From positions 1 through 64,000 of the forward strand of contig JAUIHT010000003.1 of the NCBI GenBank assembly GCA_030432235.1: a stretch of 64,000 nucleotides of DNA, read 5' to 3'. The notes beneath the pieces are model-generated. The model saw nothing but the letters and a program-made list of their open reading frames with translations. It made no database searches and was not told the DNA's origin. This DNA is from Verrucomicrobiia bacterium. GTDB lineage: Bacteria > Verrucomicrobiota > Verrucomicrobiia > Opitutales > Cerasicoccaceae. Positions within the stretch are counted from its first letter, which is position 1. The number at the start of each line of letters is the position of its first letter. Shown here piece after piece: positions 15,761 through 26,006 of this stretch. The translations under genes were made by a program, and so were the position numbers.

Positions 15761-17476
15761 ATGACCAATATCATCATCTGGGTATCCATCGGATTTGCCG
15801 CGCTGTTCTTCTTCGGCATCGTCCTGGCCCGCCTCTACAAGCGATCTTCCAAGGAAGTCGCCTTCGTCCGCACCGGCTTGGGCGGCGAAAAAGTCATCCT
15901 CGACGGTGGCTGCATCAAGTTGCCCATCTTCCAGGAAATCGTCGCCGTCAACATGCGCACCCTGCGCCTGCAGGTCGACCGCAAGAACGAAGACGGCCTC
16001 ATCACCGCCGACCGCATGCGCGTGGACGTCACGGCGGAGTTCTACGTCCGGGTACGCCCGGAAAAGGAATCCATCGCCAAGGCCGCGCAGACCCTCGGTG
16101 AGCGCACGCTCCAGCCGGAGATGTTGAAAGAGCTGCTGCAAGGCAAGTTCGTCGACTCGCTCCGCGCCGTGGCCGCCGGCCTCAGCATGGAGCAGCTCCA
16201 CGAGCAACGGGCCGAGTTCGTCCAGTCCGTGCAGTCCTCCGTCAGCGAAGACTTGCTCAAGAACGGCCTTGAGCTGGAGTCGGTCTCGCTGACCGCGCTC
16301 GACCAGACCGGCCGCGGCTACTTCAAGGAAGACAACGCCTTCGACGCGCAAGGCCTGGCCAAGCTCACGCTCATCACCGAAGCCAAGCGTGAAGAGCGTA
16401 ACCGCATCGAGCAGGACACCCGCGTCAAGATCGAGACCAAGAACCTCGAAGCCGCCCGCCAGAGCTTTAACATCAAACGTGACGAGGAAATGGCCCGCCT
16501 CGACCAGGAACGCGAAGTCGCCTTCGCCAGCGCCTCGCAGGAATCCCTCGTGGCCACCGAGCGCGCCACCCGCAAGCGCGAGGCCGAGGAGGCCCGCTAC
16601 ATCCAGGAGCAGAAGGAGAAGGAAGCCTCCATCGCCTCCGAGCAGGCCGTGAAAGAGCGCGACATCCTGGCCAAGCGTCAGGTCGAGGAGGCCGACATCT
16701 TCCGCCAGCAGTCCGTCGACATCAAAGGCCAGGAGGCCAAGATCGCCGTGGCGAAGAAGTCCGAGGAGCAATCCCAGGCAGAGGCCGAAGCCTCCAAGGC
16801 CCGCGCGCTCTTCGTCAAGGAGGAGGAAAACGTCGTCACCGTGCGCGAGACATCCGTGGCCAATCGCCAGAAGGAAATCGAGTTGATCAAGGCCCGCGAG
16901 TCCGCCGAAAGGGAAGCCATCGACATCAAGGTGGCCGCCGAGGCCGAGAAGCAGGCCGCGCTCGACAAGGCCGAGGCCGTCGTCACCGAAGCCAAGGCCG
17001 CAGCCGAGAAGATCCGCATCGTGGCCGAGGCCGACGAAAAGCGCTTCGAGGTCGAAGCCTACGGGGAGAAGGCCATCAACGAGGCCAAGAACCTCCTCAG
17101 CGCCGAGATCATCAGCTTCGAGATTCGCAAGATACTCGCCCAGGTGGCCCCGCAAATCATCGAGGCCAGCGTCAAGCCCATCGAGAAGATCGACAGCATC
17201 CGCATCGTCTCCACCAACGGCTTCAACCTGCCGGGAACGAACGGCGCGAGCACCGATGGGACCAGTGTCGGCAGCCCCGCCCCCGCCGGCGGCATGCCCA
17301 ACCAATTGGTCGAGAGCCTGCTCTCCTACCGCATGAACTCGCCGCTCGTCGACAACCTCCTCAAGGAGCTCGGTATCGACCCGACCTCCGCCGCCGGCCT
17401 CACCGCCCCGCTGGAAGAGGCCCTCGAAGGCAACAAGGAGGAAGCCCACAAACCCAAGCGCGAGGCGAAGCCCTAG
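15761..17476 (+). CDS. yqiK: Flotillin family protein (YqiK-like)
   Basis: 571-residue membrane scaffold of the SPFH/flotillin family, thought to organise membrane microdomains. One N-terminal membrane helix (about 4-24) is followed by the SPFH domain (about 30-200, FQEIVAVNMRTLRLQVDRKN). A long Ala/Glu-rich coiled coil (about 220-470) carries many EAR and EAE repeats. The C-terminal tail is Gly/Ser/Thr-rich and ends in basic residues. The length and layout match YqiK. It is the last gene of the operon and is followed by a strong terminator. Partners by context: the YqiJ-like protein and PspA. Confidence 0.93.
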   Translation: MTNIIIWVSIGFAALFFFGIVLARLYKRSSKEVAFVRTGLGGEKVILDGGCIKLPIFQEIVAVNMRTLRLQVDRKNEDGLITADRMRVDVTAEFYVRVRPEKESIAKAAQTLGERTLQPEMLKELLQGKFVDSLRAVAAGLSMEQLHEQRAEFVQSVQSSVSEDLLKNGLELESVSLTALDQTGRGYFKEDNAFDAQGLAKLTLITEAKREERNRIEQDTRVKIETKNLEAARQSFNIKRDEEMARLDQEREVAFASASQESLVATERATRKREAEEARYIQEQKEKEASIASEQAVKERDILAKRQVEEADIFRQQSVDIKGQEAKIAVAKKSEEQSQAEAEASKARALFVKEEENVVTVRETSVANRQKEIELIKARESAEREAIDIKVAAEAEKQAALDKAEAVVTEAKAAAEKIRIVAEADEKRFEVEAYGEKAINEAKNLLSAEIISFEIRKILAQVAPQIIEASVKPIEKIDSIRIVSTNGFNLPGTNGASTDGTSVGSPAPAGGMPNQLVESLLSYRMNSPLVDNLLKELGIDPTSAAGLTAPLEEALEGNKEEAHKPKREAKP

Positions 17477-17501
17477 GAACCTCCGTACTCTTCACCACAC
17501 G

Positions 17502-17530
17502 AGCCGGTCAAGCCACTTGACCGGCTTTTT
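17502..17530 (+). terminator. Rho-independent terminator of the PspA/flotillin operon
   Basis: AGCCGGTCAAG (17502-17512) and CTTGACCGGCT (17516-17526) form a perfect 11-bp stem with a CCA loop followed by five T. It lies between the yqiK stop and the convergent phosphatase gene. Confidence 0.93.
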
Positions 17531-17537
17531 CGTGCCT

Positions 17538-18305
17538 TCAGGACTGAAGCAGCCGCAGCACTTGCTCGTGTAGAACAGGGCTGACGGAAGCCAAAGAACT
17601 GCGGCCCTGGGTCGGATCGGAGCCGTCCCAGCCGGTGATGACGCCGCCGGCGCCACGCACGACCGGGATGAGAGGCAGCAGGTCCCACTTTTCCATGTCC
17701 GGGTCGAACATGATGTCGGCCCGGCCCGTGGCCAGCAGCAGGTAGCCATAGCAATCGCCCCAGGTACGCGTCAGGCGGCAGGCGCGGCGCAACTTTTCCG
17801 CCTCGGGCTTCAAGGAATCCGGCGCGAAGTAGTTCGGGTCGCTGCACAACAGCGTGGCCTCGGCCAGGGAGTTGCACTCGCGCACGCGGACGGGCTTGCC
17901 GTTGAGCGTGGTGGTTTCGTTGTCGCCGATGAGCAATTCCCAAAGGATTGGCTGGTGAATCATGCTGAGCACCGGCTGGCCGTTATGCAGTAGCGCCACC
18001 ATGGTCCCGAAGAGCGGCACATGCGTAATGAAGGACTTCGTGCCGTCGATGGGATCGACCACCCAGACGAACTCCGCGTCGGTATCAGCGTCGGGAAACT
18101 CCTCACCGATGACGCCGTGCCCGGGAAACTTGTCCGCCACTTGCGCGCGGATGTACTGCTCGGCCTCGCGGTCGGCAGCAGTCACGGGGGAGTCGTCGGC
18201 CTTGCGCTCGGTGGCCAGGGCGTCGTCGTCCCAGTGACGCCGGATGATGTCACCCGTGCCGGCTGCGAGTTCGACGAGGAAGTCCTTGTAGGGCTGGAGA
18301 TTCAT
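17538..18305 (-). CDS. Inositol monophosphatase family protein (histidinol-phosphatase-like)
   Basis: Mg-dependent sugar or alcohol phosphatase of 255 residues. Metal-binding motifs are GEEFPD (about residue 68), DPIDGTKSF (about 84-92) and EKWDLLP (about 205). The HVPLFGTMVAL stretch and overall length fit the HisN-type histidinol phosphatases as well as generic IMPases, so the substrate is undecided. The start at ATG 18305 lies seven bases from a perfect 30-bp inverted repeat whose other arm precedes the divergent exonuclease gene. Confidence 0.88.
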   Translation of the reverse strand: MNLQPYKDFLVELAAGTGDIIRRHWDDDALATERKADDSPVTAADREAEQYIRAQVADKFPGHGVIGEEFPDADTDAEFVWVVDPIDGTKSFITHVPLFGTMVALLHNGQPVLSMIHQPILWELLIGDNETTTLNGKPVRVRECNSLAEATLLCSDPNYFAPDSLKPEAEKLRRACRLTRTWGDCYGYLLLATGRADIMFDPDMEKWDLLPLIPVVRGAGGVITGWDGSDPTQGRSSLASVSPVLHEQVLRLLQS

Positions 18306-18312
18306 GGAGGTG

Positions 18313-18460
18313 AGCTAAAAGTGAAAAGCTCAAAGCTAAAAGCTAAAAGAAGGATGACAAGATACGCCATCGAACGGAGAGGCCTCCTCGCATTTCAAGA
18401 CATATTTAAGCACGCTCTTCCGACTTTCTGCTTTTAGCTTTGAGCTTTTCACTTTTAGCT
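18313..18460. repeat. Perfect 30-bp inverted repeat in a divergent promoter
   Basis: 18313-18342 (AGCTAAAAGTGAAAAGCTCA and ten more) is the exact reverse complement of 18431-18460. The arms are 88 bp apart. Seven and nine bases, both rich in pyrimidine on the sense strand, separate each arm from the start codons at 18305 (minus) and 18470 (plus). Thus both divergent genes have almost the same 5' leader. Related imperfect copies occur at 14838-14954, at 35951-35988 and inside der. Confidence 0.9.
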
Positions 18461-18469
18461 TCCCCCTCC

Positions 18470-19123
18470 ATGTCCTGGCAAGCGCAGCCCGTCCACGTCC
18501 TCGATTTCGAAGGCAGCCCCCGCTACGGCGTCATCGAGTACGGCGTGGTGACGCTCCAGAACGGAGAGGTGGCGCGTTGCTACACTGCCCTCTGCGCGGC
18601 AGAGGAGGACATCGACGAGCGCGACGTCTGGCTGCACGGTCTGCGCCGTGCCGATACGGACGGCCACCCTCCCTTCCGCGAGCACTGGGACTTCTTCAAC
18701 GGCCTGCGCCAGACCGGGCCGCTGGCCGCGCACCACGCCCAGGTCGAGCACAGCCTGCTCAAGCGCTCTTGGCCCTACCCCACTGCCGCACCGGACTTCT
18801 CCCGGGCCGATTGCGAGGTGACCGACTGGGGGCCGTGGCTCGACACCCGCGCGCTTTACCAGCGCTTCCATCCAGAGCTGCCCGAGCACAAGCTCGGCGC
18901 GCTCGTCAAACGTTTCGAACTACAAGAGGCGTTGGACCAACTCGCGGCGGAGCACTGTCCGCCCAAGCGTTCCAAGTACCATTGCGCGCTTTACGATACT
19001 CTCGCAGCAGCCTTACTGCTTCTACGTCTGGGCGAAACGCCTGCCTTGGCCGAAGCCTCCCTGCCACAGCTCATAGCCGCCAGCACGGGCATCCAGCCCG
19101 ATACCCAAGGCGAACTCTTTTGA
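18470..19123 (+). CDS. DnaQ-like 3'-5' exonuclease domain protein
   Basis: 217-residue protein of the RNase H-like DEDDh exonuclease superfamily. Exo I is VLDFEGSPRYGVIEYGVV (Asp and Glu). Exo II reads LAAHHAQVEHSLLK, where the usual HNxxFD is replaced by HHAQVE. Exo III is YHCALYDTLAAALLL with the catalytic His and Asp. The Glu-for-Asp change may alter activity. It could serve in proofreading or repair, but no polymerase domain is attached. ATG 18470 is preferred over an upstream TTG because the latter falls inside the inverted repeat. Confidence 0.8.
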   Translation: MSWQAQPVHVLDFEGSPRYGVIEYGVVTLQNGEVARCYTALCAAEEDIDERDVWLHGLRRADTDGHPPFREHWDFFNGLRQTGPLAAHHAQVEHSLLKRSWPYPTAAPDFSRADCEVTDWGPWLDTRALYQRFHPELPEHKLGALVKRFELQEALDQLAAEHCPPKRSKYHCALYDTLAAALLLLRLGETPALAEASLPQLIAASTGIQPDTQGELF

Positions 19124-19126
19124 GCC

Positions 19127-21106
19127 CTATGGGATGAGGATTTTCCGGCGCAGGCTCTGGGCCTGGGGGTCGTCGGGATCCAGTTCCAATGAGCGCTCAA
19201 TGGCAGCGAGAGCTTCCGCGCGACGGCCCGGCTCGCCGTTGAGCCAGTTGGCATAGTAGTACCAGACAACGTCGTTGTTCGGGGCCAGCTCCACCGCCCG
19301 TTCATAGGCCTCGCCGGCCTCCGCCCAGCGCTCTTGCAGAAAAAGTGTCTCGCCCAGCCGTATCTGGAAGTAGGGTGACTCTTCAAACATTTCGACCGCC
19401 TCACGCGCGTGCGTCTCCGCCTCACGCCCCAGCTCCAAACGGCGGGCAGGGTCGATGTAACTCTGGTCGGCCAGGGCCAGAGCCAGGAGTGACTGCGCCT
19501 CGGCATGATCGGGATAAAGCTCCACCGCTCCCTGAAGCACCCGCACACGCTTCTCATGAAATTCCCGGTCCGCACGCAGGGTCCCAAAGTCGCCGGAGAA
19601 TTCGTCCGTCAGGCGATTGCCCTCAAAAGCGTACATCTCCGCCACATAGCTGCGCGTGAAGCCAATAGGCAGGAGGAGCCCAATCACTATCAACGCGACC
19701 GCATACCCCAGCCAGCCAAGCCGGGTCTCCAGCTTCCAAGCGCGCGGCGGCAGCATTTTGATAGCGATAGCGACGAAGACAGCCGCCCAGAACAGCAGGG
19801 CCGGGATATGCAGGTGAAATTCGATGAACAGATGCATCCCGAAGGCCAGCAGCGACAGCATGACCGCAGACAAGAAGAGCTTCTGATGAGGCATCACTCG
19901 CCGTCGTCGCCGGTTGCGCAGTACTTCGTCGAGAGCCACCCGATCGGGCATGGCCAACCACGCACGCCAGGTGAGAATCGCCAGCCAACCAAGGACTCCA
20001 AAGAAGAGGAGTACGCCGACAACCCCGAGGTCGCTGGCCACTTCCAGATAGTCGTTGTGCACATGGTAGGGCTCGGCGGTGAATCCCTCGGGCCGGTACT
20101 GGTCCAGGAAGTAGCGATAGCTGCCCAGACCGCTGCCGAAAACCGGGTGTTCAAGGAATACATCCCAGGCGGCCTGCCACATTTCCGGGCGGGTACGCTC
20201 GCCACCCTCCCCGGCGAAGTTCTCCCAGCGCGCCTGAAAACGCGTCGAGAATACCAGCAGGAGGGCCACCGTCACACCGGCGGCAAGAATCAGCAGGCCC
20301 GTCCAAATCGCGGCATACTTCTTTTTAAATCCGCAAAACCACGGCAGCAGGAGCAAACACAGGGAAAAGGCAAGCAGCCCTCCCCGGCTGATACTGAGTA
20401 CGAGCCCGGACACGAACATCAGCGCCAGGTAGCCGCTGAATACCCGCAGGATGGGCGACAGATTCTTGGTCAGGGCCGCCAGGGCCGCCGGAAAAAAGGC
20501 CAGAATCATAAAGCCCGCCAGGCTGTTGGGCGACCCGAACGGCCCGCTGGCGCGCCCGGCGTACTGGGCATGCGCACTGACCGGATACTTCTTGAGCTCC
20601 AGCGGATTAAAGAGCTTCGGCAGCCATTCCGGATCGCGGAAGTACTGATTGTACGCCATGAGGACGGAGAGAAAACCCAGCGCCCCGAGCACGAGAAACA
20701 GGAACCAAATGTGGTTCCGGGTGCCCAAATTATGCACGGCCACCCAGAAGATGGCAAATCCCTGCAGGACCAGCAATGCCTCCCCACGGGCCGTCCAGCC
20801 CGTGGGGCTCAGCATCAGCCAGGACAGGCAAACATAGGCAACAAAGGGCAGGAAAGCCAAGGCGTACATGCTGACCGCCCGCTTGCGATCCTTCCCCAGG
20901 GAGAGCATCCACAGCGCATGAAAGATCAGCAAGGCGCCGGTCAGCCAGAGAAGGATCATCCGGGTTTCGGCTCGATCGCCACCGAGCTGCATGGTGGCCG
21001 CAGCCAACAAGACGGACAGTAGCAGAGTGACCACCCAATCCAGGGCATTGGACAGAGAGAGGTCTCCAAAGAATTCCAGGCGGCTGAGAGGAGCGCGGCG
21101 ACTCAT
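19127..21106 (-). CDS. O-antigen ligase family membrane protein with C-terminal TPRs
   Basis: 659-residue polytopic inner-membrane protein. About eleven or twelve membrane segments fill residues 20-480. The Wzy_C/O-antigen ligase core is recognisable from GPFGSPNSLAGFMILAFFP, LSISRGGLLAF and the periplasmic loop with FGSGLGSYRYF and YHVHNDYLEVASDLGVVG; its His is typical of the family. After the last membrane helix (about 490) come TPR-like repeats (YPDHAEAQSLLALALAD, ERAVELAPNNDVVWYYYANW). It probably transfers or polymerises glycan on a lipid carrier. The exonuclease gene ends four bases past its 3' end in convergent orientation. Confidence 0.85.
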   Translation of the reverse strand: MSRRAPLSRLEFFGDLSLSNALDWVVTLLLSVLLAAATMQLGGDRAETRMILLWLTGALLIFHALWMLSLGKDRKRAVSMYALAFLPFVAYVCLSWLMLSPTGWTARGEALLVLQGFAIFWVAVHNLGTRNHIWFLFLVLGALGFLSVLMAYNQYFRDPEWLPKLFNPLELKKYPVSAHAQYAGRASGPFGSPNSLAGFMILAFFPAALAALTKNLSPILRVFSGYLALMFVSGLVLSISRGGLLAFSLCLLLLPWFCGFKKKYAAIWTGLLILAAGVTVALLLVFSTRFQARWENFAGEGGERTRPEMWQAAWDVFLEHPVFGSGLGSYRYFLDQYRPEGFTAEPYHVHNDYLEVASDLGVVGVLLFFGVLGWLAILTWRAWLAMPDRVALDEVLRNRRRRRVMPHQKLFLSAVMLSLLAFGMHLFIEFHLHIPALLFWAAVFVAIAIKMLPPRAWKLETRLGWLGYAVALIVIGLLLPIGFTRSYVAEMYAFEGNRLTDEFSGDFGTLRADREFHEKRVRVLQGAVELYPDHAEAQSLLALALADQSYIDPARRLELGREAETHAREAVEMFEESPYFQIRLGETLFLQERWAEAGEAYERAVELAPNNDVVWYYYANWLNGEPGRRAEALAAIERSLELDPDDPQAQSLRRKILIP

Positions 21107-21184
21107 AGGCAGTTAATGCAGAAACAGAAACGCTAGGGATGCGAGCGGACTCAGGCAATCCCTTAACAACCCGGTCCGGCAGGA

Positions 21185-22102
21185 CTATCTGCCCAGCTTG
21201 GCAATCCAGTCGGTGGCGGTGGCGCTTACGCCCTTGGCGAAGGCCTCGTCCGTGTCGGGCTTGGGCAGACCGGCCTTGATCAACCAGTGCTCGACATGCG
21301 TGACGCTATGGCCCGGCTCAAGCGTGGCCAGCGGCGCGAGAGTTTCCATCTCCAGCATGAAGTCGTTGCAGAAGGTCTCGTAGCAGCAGCCGAAGTCCGG
21401 GTAGGTTGCACCCTCCTCAACGAAGGCGTGCTTGATAAACGTGCCACCCTCCTGCCAGTAGGCCGACCACCCCGGATAGTTGGTGATACCGAGCTTCTGC
21501 GGCACGACGTTCTCCAAGGTCTCGATGCGGATGAAATCGCGGTGGAACTTCCAGCACGGCAGGCTGAAGTCGGTATAGGTCCACGGTACAACGGAGTAAT
21601 TCGGCAGGAGATTGGTCTCGTGCGAACCCTTTGGCAGCAGTGGCAGAGCCAGAGCGCCGCCGCGCTCCATCACCGTCAGGCCCCAGGGGGCGCACTGGAC
21701 GGGCCACAGGCCGTCGTTGCGGAGGGTGTGTGTCAGGCGGAAGCTTTCATCACCGAGGGCTTCGACCGTGATGGTCTTGTGCATACCGGCGGGATCGGCT
21801 TTGGGCGCTTCGAGCGTCACCGCCCGCTCGCCTTTGGCCCGGGGGATGACGGGCACGTTGTCGGGGTCGTAAGTGCGCGGATGGGCCTCGGGAGAGTGCC
21901 AGAGGCGATGCCCGCCACGCAGATGCCAGTCCGGCTCACCCTTGCCACCGAGCTCCTCCTGAACGTTGTGAAAGAGGTTCGGGCCGCCTTCCAGAGAGCA
22001 AGCCACCACACGCGGGCCGATTTCGAGCGGCATGACCACGCTGGCCGCGCCGGAGGTGAGCTTGAGGGATTTCCACCCGTGATAATCGATTTCAGTAAGC
22101 AT
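21185..22102 (-). CDS. Galactose mutarotase-like (aldose 1-epimerase superfamily) protein
   Basis: 305-residue beta-sandwich protein. It opens with a short strand pair around YHGWKSLKLTSGAASVVMPL and has RLWHSPEAHPRTYDPDN, TLRNDGLWPVQCAPWGLTVM and a C-terminal HVEHWL block, the pattern of mutarotase-fold proteins such as the DUF4380 group. These bind hexoses and may epimerise them. The usual catalytic His/Glu pair cannot be assigned with confidence. The gene lies 63 bp downstream of mpl on the same strand and could be co-transcribed. Confidence 0.7.
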   Translation of the reverse strand: MLTEIDYHGWKSLKLTSGAASVVMPLEIGPRVVACSLEGGPNLFHNVQEELGGKGEPDWHLRGGHRLWHSPEAHPRTYDPDNVPVIPRAKGERAVTLEAPKADPAGMHKTITVEALGDESFRLTHTLRNDGLWPVQCAPWGLTVMERGGALALPLLPKGSHETNLLPNYSVVPWTYTDFSLPCWKFHRDFIRIETLENVVPQKLGITNYPGWSAYWQEGGTFIKHAFVEEGATYPDFGCCYETFCNDFMLEMETLAPLATLEPGHSVTHVEHWLIKAGLPKPDTDEAFAKGVSATATDWIAKLGR

Positions 22103-22165
22103 GGGGGTTCAAAAAAGGAGGCACCATTCAAACAAGCTTTCGCCGAAAGGCACGGAAAAACGTCC

Positions 22166-23593
<1,428 letters not shown>

Positions 23594-23641
23594 GTGCCAA
23601 GACGTTGGCGGCACCGTGCCCACCGCGCAAGGAGGAAGCTA

Positions 23642-24145
23642 TCATTGTCCCTCCAAGGATGCCCCTTTGCTTTCGTTGAAGGCGGTCACCCAATGCTTCC
23701 ATTTTTGTGGAAGTTCAAATTGAGGGATAAGCAAAGTAGACCCTTCGCTGGCCTCCAATTGTTGAAGCGAGATATGTCCGACGCGTTTACCATCGAGGAA
23801 GATAGTTGCGCCACCCGGTAATGCCTTGTCGATTCCTTGTTCAGCTTGCTCGGCCAAAGCCATGCGAAGCCTCTCGAAACCTTCAGGCGTGAGTGTAACG
23901 CCAAGGTAATACTTCGGTTCGACTTTCAATTCGGCATAGCGATCATCCGCAACAACGGACAGTTTTTCGACAGATTCGTCCGTTATGATGGGGTCGGCTT
24001 CGTAATGGGCAATGAAGTGATTCCCGAGCGCTTCGGAATGCTTTCGCTCAGTTGTATAGAGCTTAATTTCGACCAGAGACGCTTTGTCTCCAGGCTCAGG
24101 AGGCTCCGCGCATAAAACACAGGCAACAAGCAGTCCGGCCAACAT
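23642..24145 (-). CDS. Exported protein resembling a SecD periplasmic head domain
   Basis: 167 residues, beginning with a short hydrophobic signal (MLAGLLVACVLCAEPPE) that ends in Cys and could be a lipoprotein or ordinary signal. The mature part reads EADPIITDESVEKLSVV, then LGVTLTPEGFERLRMAL, then GGATIFLDGKRVGHISLQQL. This order (P-lTdesv, gvtLTpeG, fLDGk) resembles the P1 head domain of SecD, but without its membrane part. The coding DNA is visibly poorer in GC than the flanking genes, suggesting different ancestry. Function unknown. A second protein of this type is at 56665. Confidence 0.6.
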   Translation of the reverse strand: MLAGLLVACVLCAEPPEPGDKASLVEIKLYTTERKHSEALGNHFIAHYEADPIITDESVEKLSVVADDRYAELKVEPKYYLGVTLTPEGFERLRMALAEQAEQGIDKALPGGATIFLDGKRVGHISLQQLEASEGSTLLIPQFELPQKWKHWVTAFNESKGASLEGQ

Positions 24146-24193
24146 GACGATTCGGACACCGTGCGGGCGCGTCGGGTTCCACTCGAAAGCCGA

Positions 24194-25837
24194 TTAGAAC
24201 CGCTCGGCTTCGAGGATGAGCTTCCGGCGGAGCGGGCGCACGTGCAGGATTTTGAGCAGCGCCACGAAGATGATGCCGAAGAGCGTCGAGGCGTAGGCGG
24301 CGACGAGGCTGGCCTGCACCACGCCCATGGCCAGCATGAGCAGCGAGATGACCGTGCCGGAAAGGCCCACATAAAGGCCGGTGTCGAAGAGGTTGTCCTC
24401 GTTCTCCAGCAGCTTGAGCCGCACCTCGGCCGAGGCCGGGGCGCGCTTGACCTGCCCGATCTTCACCAGGCAACCCGTGTAGATGACCAGCTGCACCACG
24501 AAAAAGATGAGCAGCACCAGCAGTGTGATTTGGTCGAGTCCCGAAATATCCATGGATGTATCCCCCACACTGGCGCTTTGCGGCCCGAGTTCAAACTCCA
24601 AAAACAGTTTACCCGGCTCGGTCACGGTCTGACTGAGCAGGCCGGGTTCCGTTGCCACAATGAGCCCGAGCAAGAGGCACCCGGCCAGGATGACATCCTG
24701 CGAACCCTCGATAAGTGGCCGCTCGTGCACCCGGGCCTGCCCCCACAGCAGCGCTTTCAAGCAGATCGCTAAGAGTAAACCCGCGACCAGCCACAGCCCG
24801 ACCACCGCCCCGCGCGCCCACACCGGACGCCGGAAGGCAAACTGGGCCAGCTCCGGAGGCGCCTCCGGCAGCCACTGCAACCAGACCGGGCGCTCGAATA
24901 TCGGCCGCGGTCCGTCTAAAAGAAAGGCCAGCCCCATCGAGCCACCCGCGACGCCCGCAGCGAGGTCCGCCTCGCCCTCATCGGGAAACGCTTCCAGAAA
25001 GGCCGCCACGTGCCCGGCCTGCTGCGACAGAATCACCGCCGAGTAGAGCATGGCGGGCTGTTCCGACTTGCGTAGCCAGGGCGTGATGCGCGCGAGCCCG
25101 TTCAGCCCCGGGGAGGACTCCACCCAGGCCTCCAGCGTGAGCCAGTTGAAGCGCCCCGCCGCCGCCAGCACGCTCAGGTAGGCACGCTCCAGAACAAGCA
25201 GCGCCTGCGGGTCGCCCTCCAGCGCGGCCCGGGCGGCGTTATCCAGGTCGAGGAGGACGCTCTCGTTGAAAGCCTCGGTCTGCGCCAGCAACGCGGTGGA
25301 GAGCGCGGCGATGTCCAGCGCGGCGCCTCCGGGGGCGTCCACCGGGAAAAGCTGCCGCCAGCCTGCCAGCGTACGTGTCTTCAGCAATGCGGCCACGGTG
25401 GGGTCCTTCGATTTCGACAGGAAGCCGGCCAGCCGCGCGCGGTTGTCCGAGGAAGCCAGCAGCGCCGCCAGCGGAACGTTTTTACCGTCGCCCTCCGGCA
25501 CCCGGGGCAGCGTTTGAATAAACGCGTCGAAGAACGGGCTCGGTCCACCGGAGATACGGTAGCCCGGGTGTTCGGACAGGAGTTCGTCCAAGCGCACAGG
25601 CAAGCCCTCGGTGTCCAAATCGAGCTCCTGTGCCGCAGTTAAAAGTTCACCCGCCGGACCGGTTTGCCCACGCCGCAGGAAAAGCGCAGCGCGCTCCGTC
25701 ACCCCCTGCCCCGCCTGCCGGGCCTGCTGCAGGACCTCCGGCGCCACGGCCCGAAAGCGCGCCGGCAGCCACAGTCCCGCCGCCACCATCGCGAGCGCAA
25801 CGGCGATTCCAAACAGGGCGGCAATTCGGCGAAGCAT
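24194..25837 (-). CDS. Multi-pass membrane protein of unknown function
   Basis: 547 residues. One N-terminal membrane helix (about 5-25) precedes a helical, Ala/Leu-rich domain of some 300 residues, probably periplasmic. Membrane helices follow at about residues 340-365, 380-400, 440-465 and two near the C-terminus (LFDTGLYVGLSGTVISLLML and SLVAAYASTLFGIIFVALL). The final pair recalls the GT-rich helices of MotA/TolQ/ExbB-type channels, but I see no firm family match. It lies 48 bp upstream of the SecD-head-like gene on the same strand, so the two may form an operon. Confidence 0.7.
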   Translation of the reverse strand: MLRRIAALFGIAVALAMVAAGLWLPARFRAVAPEVLQQARQAGQGVTERAALFLRRGQTGPAGELLTAAQELDLDTEGLPVRLDELLSEHPGYRISGGPSPFFDAFIQTLPRVPEGDGKNVPLAALLASSDNRARLAGFLSKSKDPTVAALLKTRTLAGWRQLFPVDAPGGAALDIAALSTALLAQTEAFNESVLLDLDNAARAALEGDPQALLVLERAYLSVLAAAGRFNWLTLEAWVESSPGLNGLARITPWLRKSEQPAMLYSAVILSQQAGHVAAFLEAFPDEGEADLAAGVAGGSMGLAFLLDGPRPIFERPVWLQWLPEAPPELAQFAFRRPVWARGAVVGLWLVAGLLLAICLKALLWGQARVHERPLIEGSQDVILAGCLLLGLIVATEPGLLSQTVTEPGKLFLEFELGPQSASVGDTSMDISGLDQITLLVLLIFFVVQLVIYTGCLVKIGQVKRAPASAEVRLKLLENEDNLFDTGLYVGLSGTVISLLMLAMGVVQASLVAAYASTLFGIIFVALLKILHVRPLRRKLILEAERF

Positions 25838-26006
25838 GAGGGATAATGTTGGCCAGCAATCTCCCTCTGTCGAGAGCGCAACCGGGTCACCTGTGGCCCC
25901 GCCCAGAGATTGATTCTCAACAATAGAGAAATTTGAACGAATGTTTTAATGGCCGGTCAAAACGAATGTAAATAACCACAAACAGAATCCTTAATTACTG
26001 ACTGAA

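Noticed and set aside
15740-17449. A 569-codon Leu/Gly-rich frame opposite the flotillin gene
   Set aside because: Leu/Gly richness is the expected reverse translation of the Glu/Ala coiled coil.
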